Shown here piece after piece: positions 1 to 8,888 of a stretch of DNA of 64,000 nucleotides. The DNA is from Bryobacterales bacterium (lineage in GTDB: Bacteria > Acidobacteriota > Terriglobia > Bryobacterales > Bryobacteraceae), in assembly GCA_026954325.1 (NCBI GenBank), contig JAIXKK010000152.1, positions 1 to 64,000 on the forward strand. The letters are read 5' to 3'. How positions within the stretch are numbered: position 1 is the first letter of the stretch; each line of letters begins with the position of its first letter. The position numbers were made by a program, and so were the translations under genes. The notes beneath the pieces are model-generated. The model made no database searches, was not told the origin of the DNA, and saw nothing but the letters and a program-made list of their open reading frames with translations.

Positions 1-348
1 CCCTTCGGCCACCTGCGCCATGATTTGCACCTTCTGCATGAGGCTGAACGGGCGGCGGTTCCGGATGCACTGCTGGAGATCCTCGCCTTCGAGCAGTTCC
101 ATCACGATGTACGGCTCACCGTCCTGTTCGCCGTAGTCATGAATGACCACGATGTTGGGATGGCGGAGTTTGCCCGCGGCCGCGGCCTCATTGCGGAATC
201 GCATCAGTAATTCGGGGTCGCCGCCGGCATGCAGAGTCTTGATCGCCACGGCCCGGCCCACCGTCGGATCAAATGCGCGGTAGACCCGGCCGAACCCGCC
301 GCGGCCGAGTTCGGCCTGGACCTCGTATCTGCCGATCCGCTGGACCAT
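1..348 (-). CDS. Serine/threonine protein kinase, N-terminal part (cut by window edge)
   Basis: This is a eukaryotic-type (Hanks/PknB) Ser/Thr kinase that would phosphorylate cytosolic target proteins; only its first 116 residues lie in the window. The glycine-rich nucleotide loop GRGGFGRVYRAFD is at about residues 14-26, followed by VAIKTL with the ATP-anchoring lysine, then LRHPNIVVIHDYG and the hinge PYIVMELLEGEDL. The catalytic loop (HRD, DFG) lies beyond the edge. The ATG at 348 starts directly before the kinase fold, so there is no N-terminal extension. Family assignment is firm; the C-terminal sensor or output domains cannot be seen. Confidence 0.93.
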   Translation of the reverse strand, partial: MVQRIGRYEVQAELGRGGFGRVYRAFDPTVGRAVAIKTLHAGGDPELLMRFRNEAAAAGKLRHPNIVVIHDYGEQDGEPYIVMELLEGEDLQQCIRNRRPFSLMQKVQIMAQVAEG

Positions 349-445
349 CTTGCGCTCCGCCCTGAAGGGGAAAGATTTCAGCTTGAGACACGATTATCTC
401 ATGCCAGAGCGGTATCCGAATTCTACGATTAGGATAGGATGGCCT

Positions 446-949
446 TCAGTGCCCAACCGCAACGGGCGCGGCCGGGATCACCGGCGGTTGGGCCCCCTCG
501 GGGATCTTCACCAGCATCTGCTCCTTGCGGATGATCAGCGTCGAGGTGTTGTAGCCGGCGATTTCAAAGCCGTGGCCATGGGTGATGGCGTCGGTGGGGC
601 AGGCCTCGACGCAGTAACCGCAGAAGATGCAGCGGCTGTAGTCGATGTTGTAGACGCTGGCGTAGCGTTCCCCGCCGCTGATGCGCAGCTTGTCCGTATT
701 CTCGGCGGCCTCGATATAGATGCACTCCGCCGGGCAGGCGGCCGCGCAAAGGAAGCAGGCGACGCACTTTTCCATGCCGTTATCGTCGCGCTGCAATTCG
801 TGCGCCCCGCGGTAGCGCTCCTGAAACAGAGCGGGACCGTCGGGGTAATCCTCGGTAATCGTGGGCTGGAGCATCTCCTTGAAGGTGATCCCCATTCCTT
901 TGGCGATTGCCGCCGCCGAACCCAGAATTTCCTGAATCTTGGACGCCAT
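446..949 (-). CDS. nuoI: NADH-quinone oxidoreductase subunit I (NuoI), 8Fe ferredoxin type
   Basis: A 167-residue subunit of respiratory complex I that carries two [4Fe-4S] clusters (N6a/N6b) in the peripheral arm and passes electrons towards NuoB. Both motifs are intact: CVACFLCAAACP at about residues 62-73 and CIFCGYCVEACP at about 107-118. The N-terminal helix with FKEMLQPTITEDYPD and the length match NuoI. No other nuo gene is visible nearby, so this copy stands alone, unlike the usual nuoA-N cluster. The C-terminus ends in an Ala/Pro-rich tail. Confidence 0.93.
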   Translation of the reverse strand: MASKIQEILGSAAAIAKGMGITFKEMLQPTITEDYPDGPALFQERYRGAHELQRDDNGMEKCVACFLCAAACPAECIYIEAAENTDKLRISGGERYASVYNIDYSRCIFCGYCVEACPTDAITHGHGFEIAGYNTSTLIIRKEQMLVKIPEGAQPPVIPAAPVAVGH

Positions 950-1008
950 ATTTCCTCTATCCTGAAATTTTCACCAATCTCCAGCCCGGGAGCTTAATTC
1001 TTCGAGCC

Positions 1009-1497
1009 TCAACCGGGGCGCATGGCCGGAACGATCTCCCCTGAGCGAAGTACGGGCATGCCGGCCCGCTCTCCAAGTGACTCCATATCCGCCTTGGACC
1101 AACCCTCCCAGGCATGGGTGATGGAGCCGTCGGAAGCCAGTTGAAACTGCGACGGCACCTGAGAGATGCCGAATCCGTTGCTGGCCGGATAGCCTCGGGC
1201 GGGCTCGTCAAGCAGCACGGGAAAATGAATCCCGAAGGATTTCAAGAACTGCCTGGTGTCCCCGGCGTTGTTTTGCGAGATGCCGTGGATGCGGATGTTT
1301 CCGTTCTCGCGAATGCGCTCCAGGTAGGGAAGCGTGAACTGGCAGACCGGGCAGGAGATCTTGAAAAACACCAGCAAAACCGGCCCGCCGGAGGTAATTT
1401 GTTCGAGTGGAACGTTGTCTCCTTCAAGGTCAGTGAGCAGCGCGGATGGCGCTTTGGCGCCCTCTCCGAGCATCACCCGGCCCCACTTGCCTGCCAT
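1009..1497 (-). CDS. Thioredoxin-fold (TlpA/AhpC-like) protein
   Basis: About 162 residues with a peroxiredoxin/TlpA-type thioredoxin fold. The motif FFKISCPVCQFTLPYLERI carries a CPVC active site at about residues 54-57, which points to a thiol-disulfide exchange protein. The cis-proline region is seen as QVPSQFQL. No signal peptide is visible, so it is probably cytosolic. It starts 5 bp downstream of the flavoprotein gene, so the two are likely co-transcribed and may share a redox role. Start chosen at ATG 1497; ATG 1473 (MLGEGAKAP) is an equally reasonable start because neither has a strong Shine-Dalgarno. Confidence 0.8.
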   Translation of the reverse strand: MAGKWGRVMLGEGAKAPSALLTDLEGDNVPLEQITSGGPVLLVFFKISCPVCQFTLPYLERIRENGNIRIHGISQNNAGDTRQFLKSFGIHFPVLLDEPARGYPASNGFGISQVPSQFQLASDGSITHAWEGWSKADMESLGERAGMPVLRSGEIVPAMRPG

Positions 1498-1502
1498 AGG
1501 TT

Positions 1503-2786
1503 TCAGTGTAACAGCTTCGCCAATTGCCGCGCCCCGATGAGGAGAGGGTCCCAGACGGTGGAGAAAGGCGGAGCGTAGGCCAAGTCGAGGTTTTCGAACT
1601 CGGCGGCGGTCATCCGGGAGGCCAGGGCGGCGGAAATGACATTGGTGCGCCCGGCAACGCCCTGCTCGCCAACGACGGCTCCACCGAGCAGACGGCCCGT
1701 GCGGCGGTCGGCGGTAAGTTGTACGGAAACAGGGACACCGCGAAAGTATCGCGGCTTGTCGCGGGCCTCGATTTGAACGGAGACGGCATCGAAGCCTTCT
1801 TTTCGCGCCTGGTGTTCGGAAAGGCCGGTGAGCCCGGCGCCAAGTCCGCAGATACGGACGATGGAAGTCCCTGTAATTCCGGGGAAGCGTTCTCTCGCGC
1901 CGGCGGCGCAGGCCCCGGCGACGCGCCCCATCTTGCCGGCGGTGGTGCCCAGCGGCATCCAAACCGGCCGGCCGGTTACCAGGTGGTTCGCCTCCGCGCA
2001 ATCGCCGGCGGCATACACGGAGTGGAGATTGGTCTCCATCCGCTCGGTAACACGAATGGCGCCCGTACGGCCGGTTTCGATTCCGGCTTCGGCGGCGAGG
2101 AGCGTATTGGGGCGGTAGAGGCAGGCGACGATGACGAGATCGGAATCAGGCACGGACTCGGCGGGCGTATTGAGCAGCAGGCGGACGCGGCAGCGCTCCA
2201 GGTGGGCCGCCACCAGCCTGGTCAGCCACGGATCCTCGCGGCGCAGCACATCGCCGGTCTTCTGGTACAACGTTACTTCCAGGCCCTGTGTGCGGAGCGC
2301 TTCGGCGGCCTCCATGCCCAGGTGCCCGGCGCCGAGAATCGCGGCGCGGCGCGGGCGGCGTTCCGCGAGGAACTGTTTCAGTTTCTCCGCCGCCGCCCAG
2401 GTGTCCATGGTGAACACGTGCGGCTGACCGGCTCCGCGCAGCGCGGACAGGTCGCGGCGCGCCCCGGTGCTCACTATCAGTTTGTCATAGCGCACCCGCT
2501 CGCCCCCGGAAAGAGTCACTTCGCGGCGCGGGTGCGAGATGGCGACCACTTCACAGTTTGTCCGCACCGTGATGTTGCGCTCGCGCGCGAAGTGCTCGAC
2601 AGGATAGACCGTGAGTTCTTCGAGCGAGCGCACCTGGCCTTCGATGAAATAGGGCAGTCCGCAGGCCCCGTAGGAGACATGCGGCGTCTTTTCGAGAACG
2701 GTGATGTCGAGGGAAGAGTCCAGGCGGCGGGCCCGCGCCGCCGCGCTCAGCCCGGCGGCTTCCGCGCCAATCACCACCAGGCGCAT
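1503..2786 (-). CDS. FAD/NAD(P)-dependent disulfide oxidoreductase (CoA-disulfide reductase / NADH oxidase family)
   Basis: A 427-residue flavoprotein of the pyridine-nucleotide-disulfide oxidoreductase superfamily. The FAD-binding start is VVIGAEAAGLSAAARARR. The active-site region SYGACGLPYFIEG holds the single cysteine typical of CoA-disulfide reductases and NADH oxidases. The NAD(P) Rossmann motif AILGAGHLGMEAAEAL is at about 148-163, and the second FAD motif VYAAGDCAEA is near 262. The C-terminal dimerisation domain is present. Its start codon directly abuts the stop codon of the STAS gene (TAGATG), and a thioredoxin-fold gene follows at once, so it belongs to a three-gene run. The exact substrate (CoA disulfide, polysulfide or O2) cannot be told from sequence. 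Confidence 0.87.
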   Translation of the reverse strand: MRLVVIGAEAAGLSAAARARRLDSSLDITVLEKTPHVSYGACGLPYFIEGQVRSLEELTVYPVEHFARERNITVRTNCEVVAISHPRREVTLSGGERVRYDKLIVSTGARRDLSALRGAGQPHVFTMDTWAAAEKLKQFLAERRPRRAAILGAGHLGMEAAEALRTQGLEVTLYQKTGDVLRREDPWLTRLVAAHLERCRVRLLLNTPAESVPDSDLVIVACLYRPNTLLAAEAGIETGRTGAIRVTERMETNLHSVYAAGDCAEANHLVTGRPVWMPLGTTAGKMGRVAGACAAGARERFPGITGTSIVRICGLGAGLTGLSEHQARKEGFDAVSVQIEARDKPRYFRGVPVSVQLTADRRTGRLLGGAVVGEQGVAGRTNVISAALASRMTAAEFENLDLAYAPPFSTVWDPLLIGARQLAKLLH

Positions 2787-3197
2787 CTATTCGCCGGACT
2801 TCTCCTGCTGCTGCAGGAAGGTGAGGATGTCGAAGCGCTTGATTTCGCGGTTGGGATAGAAGCTGTTCACCGCGGCCTGCTCATCGTTGAACACCTCGAA
2901 AACGGTAGCGAGCTTGGTGAGGACGAGCAATTCCACGTTACGGCGGCTGAGATTGAGCAGCTTCACCATCCCGCCGGCCTTCTTCGCGCTGGTATAGCAG
3001 ATAACCATCGTTCCCAGACCCGTGCTGTCGATGTAGTCGACACCGGCGAGATTGAGCACCACGTTCTTGTGTCCGGCGGCAAAGAGTTCGCTGATCTTCT
3101 CACGAAGTTGACCCTGCGCCTCGCCAACCACCAGCCGGCCTTTCAGATCAAGGAGGACGACGCCGTCTTTTTCTCGCTGCCGGATTTCAAGGTCCAT
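2787..3197 (-). CDS. STAS-domain anti-sigma factor antagonist (SpoIIAA-like)
   Basis: A 136-residue STAS protein of the type that binds anti-sigma kinases in partner-switching circuits. The N-terminal EIRQREKDGVVLLDLKGRL strand-helix and VDYIDSTGLGTMV are typical; the serine in DSTGLG is the conserved phosphorylation site. A roughly 25-residue tail (NREIKRFDILTFLQQQE) extends past the usual STAS length. No partner kinase/anti-sigma gene is adjacent. The next gene begins at the base after its stop codon, which suggests translational coupling to the flavoprotein. Confidence 0.88.
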   Translation of the reverse strand: MDLEIRQREKDGVVLLDLKGRLVVGEAQGQLREKISELFAAGHKNVVLNLAGVDYIDSTGLGTMVICYTSAKKAGGMVKLLNLSRRNVELLVLTKLATVFEVFNDEQAAVNSFYPNREIKRFDILTFLQQQEKSGE

Positions 3198-3241
3198 GGG
3201 AAACCGCTATTGTAACGCAAGGGACAGGGAGAGGATTCGCT

Positions 3242-6109
3242 TCATGGCGGTGGCGGAGCGCCGGCGGACGGGGACGCGTTTTCCGTAAGCCAGTGTTCCA
3301 CTTCCTCAGCCGCGAGGGAAACGCCGAAAAGGTGGCCTTGCGCCTTATCGCATTCAATGCCGCGCAACAGTTCGAGTTGGCTTTCACTTTCCACTCCCTC
3401 GGCGACAACGGTCAGCCCCATGTTATGAGCCAGGGCGAGTATCGTCTGCACGAGAGTCAGCGCTCCGCCGGAGGAACTGATCTCGGCAATGAAGGTCTGA
3501 TCGATCTTGAGGCAATCCACGGGGATCCAGCGCAGGTAACTGAGCGAGGAATAACCCGTGCCGAAGTCGTCCAGGGCGAGCCGGACGCCGAGTTCGCGCA
3601 GCCGGTCCAACTTCGGCATGGCCGTCTCGACGTTTTCCATGATGGCGCTTTCGGTAAACTCCAGTTGCAGGAAACGGCTCTCCATGCCGCTTTCCTCGAG
3701 GGCCGCGAGGACAGTGCCGACAAAATCCGGGCGGGCAAACTGGATGGCGGACACATTCACGCAGAGGCGAACGGGTGGAAGTCCGGCCCGAAGCAGGCTG
3801 GCGTGGCGTTGGCAGGCATGGCGCAGAACCCATGTTCCAATGGGGCCGATGAGGCCGCACTCCTCCGCGACCGGGATGAACTGGGATGGAGCGATGCGGC
3901 CCATCGTGGGATGGCTCCAAAAAAGGAGGACTTCGAAAGCATCGAGCGAGACGCCGCCGGCCGCGCGGATATCGACGATGGGCTGGAAGCCGAGGTGGAG
4001 TTGGCCTTCCTCGACGGCGCGCCGCAGGGAATGCTCCATGGCGAGGCGGGCGGCGCGGACACCCTCACGGCCAGGAGCGAAACTGCAAACATCGTTCCTG
4101 CCGTTATTCTTTGCCTGGTACATGGCAAGGTCGGCCCCGCCGAGAAGACTGTCGGCGGTCTCCCCATTGTGGGGGAAGATGCTGAGGCCGATGCTGGCTG
4201 TTACATAGATCGGCTGGGAATGGTTAGGGAAGAGAATGGGTGAGCGAAGCGCTTCCAGGATCTCGCGGGAGCGGTCCAGCACACTGGACTCATCCCCGTC
4301 GTGCGAGAGCACGGCGACGAACTCATCCCCGCCGTGGCGGGCAGCGAACTCTCCGCTTCGAAGGCAGGAGCGGATGCGGCCGGCAACCTCGCGCAGGACG
4401 GTGTCCCCGGCCGTATGGCCCAGATGATCGTTGATCTGCTTGAAGCGGTCGAGATCGATGAAGAGAACGCCGAGAATCCCGCCGTTCTCGCGGGCACGAT
4501 CGACCTTCTCCTCGAGGGTCTGGGTGAGCAGATTGCGGTTTGGCAGGCCCGTGAGGATATCATGCTGGGCATGGTAGGCCAGCCGGTCAGTCAGGTTGCG
4601 GTGCTCGACGGCTATGGCGGCGAGCGATGCAGCCATTTCGAGCAGACCGGCATCCACGTGGCGCGGCTGGATGGCGACTTTCCAGTACACCGTGAGGATT
4701 CCCAGCAGATCGCCCGAGCCCGAAAGGATGGGAGCCGCTCCGCATGCCTGCCAGCAGAATTCATGCACGGCGGCCCAGGGCTCGTTTTTCGGACACGTGG
4801 GGCCCACATGGTCGAAGATCGCGGTGCGGCGGGTGTGGGCCGCCGACAGACAGCACCCGCCGGCTGTGGGAATAGGAATGCCCTGCATCCGGCGGTGGAA
4901 AGACTCCGGCATGCCAGGCGCGGTTTCGCAATCGAGCTTTCCGCCGCGGACGAGCAGGATGGCTCCGGCAAGGCTCGGCGACTGGCGCTCGATCATGTGG
5001 ACGATCTGGCGCAGAACATTTTCGAGCGCCTGGTCCTTGGCGACCATTTCCAGAACGTGGCTCCGGTCATGTTCTAGAACTTCCGCCCGGTCGCGGGCCT
5101 GTTGCATGCGGCCTTCGAGAATCGAGCGGCCGATGCTCTTGGCCATCAGTTCGACAATCTCGACTTCGTGCGCCGTGTACGCGCGCCGGCGCGAGTTGGG
5201 AGAGGAGAAACTCAACACCCCGAAGATCTCCCCATCCACCAAAATCGGCGTGCCGATGTAAGAGGCCTGCCGCGAGGGGCCGTAGTGAGGCCGGCCGGCG
5301 AGACGGGCATCATCCTCCACGGATGCGGCGGCTACCGTGGCGCGGTCTTCGCAGACTGCTCCGCAGTGCACCCGGTTCAATTCGAAGGTCATGCCTGCCC
5401 GCGGAGAAGGGAAGTCGCCGCGAACCGCCCGCACCGCGGCATACCGGCCGCGTACCTGGCTGACAACGCCGTAGGAAAGACCGAAGATGGTCCGCCCGGT
5501 CTCCAGATAGTCGGTAAACAATTCCTCCAGGGATTCGTAGTTCGTGGTGCTCAGGCGATGAAGTTGCCGCAGGTCTTCGCTGAATTTTGCGAGTTCGAGA
5601 CTCTTCTCGAGGAGTTGCTCCTGCGTCTTGCGCCGCTCGATCGACCGGTCCTGATTCTTGCGGCGGTCGAATTCGAACTCGTTTCCGGCGAGAGTGCCGA
5701 GGTCGAGGATGTGGTTCATTTGCGACTCAGAAATCGTGCGAGCCTGGGTGTCGGCGGCAAGCAGCATCCCTGCCGGTGAGCCGTCCGGTCCCTGGATGAG
5801 GACGGCCAGGCAAAATCGCACGGACGTGACTCGGGCGGCAAGGCGAGTGTCCGCCCGCGCGTCCGGAATCAACCTGGCGGCCTTTTCCGGGGTCAGCGCG
5901 GGGTGCAGTTCCCATGCGAGCACCCGCAGGTCCTGTTCCAGGCGATGGGCAGGTCCGAAACTGGTCCGGAGAAACAGGCGAGGCGGTTCGCAGGCGAACA
6001 CGGCGACGACTGGCGCTTCCAGCAGCCGTCCGGCAAGCGTGGCAATACGATGCAACGCTCCCGTGCGGGCGTGTTCCTGACGGGGGGAACTCCCGGAGGT
6101 GGAGGACAT
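3242..6109 (-). CDS. GAF-containing GGDEF-EAL cyclic-di-GMP protein
   Basis: A 955-residue signalling protein with no clear membrane segment. From the N-terminus it shows three GAF-like sensory regions (about 15-150, 195-340 and 370-520), with a charged coiled-coil near 145-190, then a diguanylate cyclase domain (about 530-690) and an EAL phosphodiesterase domain (about 700-945). The cyclase motif is an intact RHGGDEF, but the inhibitory RxxD site reads RSGE. The EAL signature is FEVLLFW, an EVL variant, while later catalytic motifs (NVSAIQF, EFTESAIM, LDDFGTGYSSLSYL, LKIDQTFI, VVAEGVES) are kept. It probably makes and/or degrades c-di-GMP; which activity dominates cannot be decided. It stands alone in the strand run. 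Confidence 0.92.
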   Translation of the reverse strand: MSSTSGSSPRQEHARTGALHRIATLAGRLLEAPVVAVFACEPPRLFLRTSFGPAHRLEQDLRVLAWELHPALTPEKAARLIPDARADTRLAARVTSVRFCLAVLIQGPDGSPAGMLLAADTQARTISESQMNHILDLGTLAGNEFEFDRRKNQDRSIERRKTQEQLLEKSLELAKFSEDLRQLHRLSTTNYESLEELFTDYLETGRTIFGLSYGVVSQVRGRYAAVRAVRGDFPSPRAGMTFELNRVHCGAVCEDRATVAAASVEDDARLAGRPHYGPSRQASYIGTPILVDGEIFGVLSFSSPNSRRRAYTAHEVEIVELMAKSIGRSILEGRMQQARDRAEVLEHDRSHVLEMVAKDQALENVLRQIVHMIERQSPSLAGAILLVRGGKLDCETAPGMPESFHRRMQGIPIPTAGGCCLSAAHTRRTAIFDHVGPTCPKNEPWAAVHEFCWQACGAAPILSGSGDLLGILTVYWKVAIQPRHVDAGLLEMAASLAAIAVEHRNLTDRLAYHAQHDILTGLPNRNLLTQTLEEKVDRARENGGILGVLFIDLDRFKQINDHLGHTAGDTVLREVAGRIRSCLRSGEFAARHGGDEFVAVLSHDGDESSVLDRSREILEALRSPILFPNHSQPIYVTASIGLSIFPHNGETADSLLGGADLAMYQAKNNGRNDVCSFAPGREGVRAARLAMEHSLRRAVEEGQLHLGFQPIVDIRAAGGVSLDAFEVLLFWSHPTMGRIAPSQFIPVAEECGLIGPIGTWVLRHACQRHASLLRAGLPPVRLCVNVSAIQFARPDFVGTVLAALEESGMESRFLQLEFTESAIMENVETAMPKLDRLRELGVRLALDDFGTGYSSLSYLRWIPVDCLKIDQTFIAEISSSGGALTLVQTILALAHNMGLTVVAEGVESESQLELLRGIECDKAQGHLFGVSLAAEEVEHWLTENASPSAGAPPPP

Positions 6110-6226
6110 GGCAGACTTACTGAATTCTCAGTGTGCAGCAACCTTAGAAATTGCGCCAGAGAACCAGGAAGGCTTTAGTACCGGAACAGAAGTTTTCTTA
6201 GGGCCAGGGCGGGCGCTGGAGAAGCG

Positions 6227-7621
6227 TCAAAATTCCGCGTGGCCTGGCGTGCGGGGAAACGGAATGACGTCGCGGATATTCTTCATGCCGGTGACGTACA
6301 TCATGAGACGCTCGAAGCCGAGGCCGAACCCCGCGTGTGGCGCCGAACCGTGGCGGCGGAGATCGAGATACCACCAATAATGTTCTTCCGGAAGATTGTG
6401 CTCACGGATCTTCTCGCGCAGCACGTCGAGCCGCTCTTCGCGCTGGCTGCCGCCGATGATTTCTCCGATGCCCGGAGCCAGCACGTCCATGGCGCGTACC
6501 GTCCTGCCATCGTCGTTGGCGCGCATGTAAAACGCCTTGATGCTCTTCGGGTAGCCGGTGACGATGACCGGTTTCCGGAAGGTCACCTCGGTGAGGTAGC
6601 GCTCATGCTCGCTCTGCAGGTCGGCGCCCCAATAGACAGGGAACTCCCATGGACGTCCGGATTGTTCGAGGATTCGCACGGCCTCGGAGTAGGGGATACG
6701 GGCAAATTCGCTCGAGGCGACGTTGTCCAGCGTGGCGAGCAGGTTGGGCTCATAGCGCTGGTTGAAGAACTCGAGGTCCTGGCGGCAGTGATCCATCAAA
6801 TAGGTGATTAGATACTTTAAGAACGCTTCCGCAAGCTCCTGGTTTCCATCGAGATCACAGAATGCCATCTCGGGCTCAATCATCCAGAATTCGGCGAGGT
6901 GGCGTGGCGTGTTCGAGTTTTCGGCCCGGAAGGTGGGGCCGAAGGTATAAACATTGGTAAACGCCAGAGCGAATATTTCGGCCTCCAGTTGTCCGCTGAC
7001 GGTGAGATAGGCCGGGTGGGAGAAGAAGTCCGTCGAAAAATCGATGGCGCTTGATTGGGGCTTCCTCGGCAGGTTCATCAGATCGAGCGTGGTCACCTGG
7101 AACATGGCCCCCGCCCCTTCGGCGTCCGAGGTGGTGAGGATGGGCGTATGAACGTAGAGGAACCCGTTCTCCTGAAAAAACCTGTGAATGGCGAAGGACA
7201 GCGCATTGCGGACGCGGAAGACCGCTCCGAACGTGTTGCTGCGGGTGCGGAAGTGGCCGAATTCGCGCAGCGTCTCGAGGGTGTGCTTCTTCTTCTGGAG
7301 GGGGTAGGTTTCCGGGGGAGCGGCGCCCAGCAGTTCCAGCGCCTCGCCTCTCAACTCGACGGACTGGCCCTTGCCGGGCGATGCCACCATCGCTCCCGAG
7401 ACGCAAACACAGGCGCCGGTGGTGACTTTCGAGAGGACCTCTTCCGGGATCGAGCCCGCCTCGAAGACGATTTGCAGATCGGCAAAACACGATCCGTCAT
7501 TGATCTGGATGAAAATGACTCCCTTGCTATCCCGGCGGGTCTTCACCCAGCCGTGGGCTGTGGCGGGAGCGCCGGGTGAGAGCGTCAACAGGTGGCGAAC
7601 ATACTGATGGTTGCGGATCAT
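6227..7621 (-). CDS. asnS: Asparaginyl-tRNA synthetase
   Basis: A 464-residue class IIb aminoacyl-tRNA synthetase that charges tRNA-Asn. The N-terminal OB-fold anticodon-binding domain is at about 1-110 (GWVKTRRDSKGVIFIQINDGS). Motif 2 is GPTFRAENSNTPRHLAEFWM and motif 3 is GFGLGFERLMMYVTGMKNIR, ending in the standard PFPRTPGHAEF. The sequence and length fit AsnRS better than AspRS, which carries an extra GAD insertion. Start taken at ATG 7621 (MIRNHQYVRHLL); the open frame upstream has no homologous content. The PIG-L gene ends 28 bp upstream on the same strand. Confidence 0.95.
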   Translation of the reverse strand: MIRNHQYVRHLLTLSPGAPATAHGWVKTRRDSKGVIFIQINDGSCFADLQIVFEAGSIPEEVLSKVTTGACVCVSGAMVASPGKGQSVELRGEALELLGAAPPETYPLQKKKHTLETLREFGHFRTRSNTFGAVFRVRNALSFAIHRFFQENGFLYVHTPILTTSDAEGAGAMFQVTTLDLMNLPRKPQSSAIDFSTDFFSHPAYLTVSGQLEAEIFALAFTNVYTFGPTFRAENSNTPRHLAEFWMIEPEMAFCDLDGNQELAEAFLKYLITYLMDHCRQDLEFFNQRYEPNLLATLDNVASSEFARIPYSEAVRILEQSGRPWEFPVYWGADLQSEHERYLTEVTFRKPVIVTGYPKSIKAFYMRANDDGRTVRAMDVLAPGIGEIIGGSQREERLDVLREKIREHNLPEEHYWWYLDLRRHGSAPHAGFGLGFERLMMYVTGMKNIRDVIPFPRTPGHAEF

Positions 7622-7649
7622 TCGTTTCTTTTTATTATGGCCGCGCGGC

Positions 7650-8618
7650 TCATAGCGGAACAGCGTTACGGCTGACGTAGGATTCCACGGGCGAGGAATC
7701 GGGTCCGATGTAGTGAAAGAACTCCGCGTATTGCAGGTTGTGGGCCTTGCCTCGAAGCCGGTCACGGAGAAGGGCGAAGTGTTCCGTATAGGCGCGGTTT
7801 GCGGTTTCGTCGTCATTGCCGAGGATGGGGAGTTTCTTACCCTGGGCGGCGAGGCGGCGGCGGAGTTCGGCCCCGTTATTCCCCGCGGGCCCCTGGGTCA
7901 CGTTCGCAAGATTGGCCTGCACTTTGCGCTCGAAATAAGGAGTGATGTCGACCACCCGGTTCACGATCTGCGGCCCGCGCGCGAAGTAGTAACGTTCCGA
8001 GGGGCCGTGGGCGGTGAGCCCGGCGCGGAAGTGTTCAGGATAGTCCCAGGCGGATGCGGCCATCCATGCGGCGGATTCGACGGCGCGGGCGGTGATGTAG
8101 TGGTCTGGGTTCCTTTCGTAAAGCGAGGAAGGGTCGTAGACAATCAGGGTGTCCACCTTCAGCAGGCGGAAGAGAAATACGAGCCGCGCGCGGATCTCCA
8201 CCAGCGGCCAGGCGTCCATGTTGTGGTTCGGATAATTGAGGAAGAAGGCTTCCTTCAGCCCGAGGCGGCGCGCCATTTCCTTTGTGTCGTTCTCGTTCTT
8301 GAGCACGATATCGCCAATGGAAGCCCCGGTACCCGCCATGGAATCGTTCGACATGTTGATGAGATAGCCGGTGTAGCCTTCGTCGAGCAGTTTGAGGACA
8401 GTGCCGCCGGCGAAAATCGGAACGTCGTCGCAGTGGGGTTGGATGGCCGCGAGCACTTTTCCGCGGTGCGGTTTGCCGGATTGGGCGCGCTCGATGGTGA
8501 CTGTTGAGGAATAGGCCGTGGTACCGGTGCCGCCGGATTCGTACTCATGTTCGAGTGCGGGGTCCGATTGCATCATGGCGGCGGCGAGCGGTGTGGAGAG
8601 AAAATGTCTGCGTTCCAT
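7650..8618 (-). CDS. PIG-L family deacetylase, exported
   Basis: A 322-residue PIG-L/LmbE-like zinc-dependent N-acetyl-sugar deacetylase. The metal-binding motif appears as AAIQPHCDDVPIFAGG, a variant of the usual HPDDE in which the first Asp pair is kept. The further motif NPDHYITARAV supplies the second histidine region. The N-terminus MERRHFLSTPLAAAM resembles a Tat or lipoprotein-type export signal, so the enzyme probably works outside the cytoplasm. Start at 8618 was preferred over the in-frame ATG at 8630 (MAFLMERR) because of the signal shape. The substrate is unknown. Confidence 0.83.
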   Translation of the reverse strand: MERRHFLSTPLAAAMMQSDPALEHEYESGGTGTTAYSSTVTIERAQSGKPHRGKVLAAIQPHCDDVPIFAGGTVLKLLDEGYTGYLINMSNDSMAGTGASIGDIVLKNENDTKEMARRLGLKEAFFLNYPNHNMDAWPLVEIRARLVFLFRLLKVDTLIVYDPSSLYERNPDHYITARAVESAAWMAASAWDYPEHFRAGLTAHGPSERYYFARGPQIVNRVVDITPYFERKVQANLANVTQGPAGNNGAELRRRLAAQGKKLPILGNDDETANRAYTEHFALLRDRLRGKAHNLQYAEFFHYIGPDSSPVESYVSRNAVPL

Positions 8619-8888
8619 GAGAAAAGCCATTTTAGCGGACTTGCCGCGATAAGAAGATAGTCGGCGGATGGGAGAGCGTATGCGCGGATGGAAGGTGTGG
8701 ATAATGGCTTTGCTGCCGGCGCCCGCCGCCGGTGACGGCAATCCGTTGCGGGACTCTGTTTGAAAGAATCCGGCACTGCTCGAAGGCCGTGGCGCCATGG
8801 CGATGAAGCGCGTGGTTTTCGTGATGAAAGCCGGACGTGGTTTCCAAAACGAACCCGGCGGCGAGGGCCGCCAGGGGCCGATTCGGCC

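Noticed and set aside
1524..3215. Very long plus-strand open frame opposite the flavoprotein and STAS genes
   Set aside because: It has no recognisable domains and mirrors high-GC codon use of the true minus-strand genes; the same is true of similar long frames opposite dsbD, GH2 and the aspartate-rich regions elsewhere.
8619..8888. Small secreted peptide genes in the gap between PIG-L and the Gfo/Idh gene
   Set aside because: A plus-strand frame starting near 8670 gives a 30-residue peptide with a hydrophobic stretch, but it has no ribosome site, no family match and overlaps other random frames.
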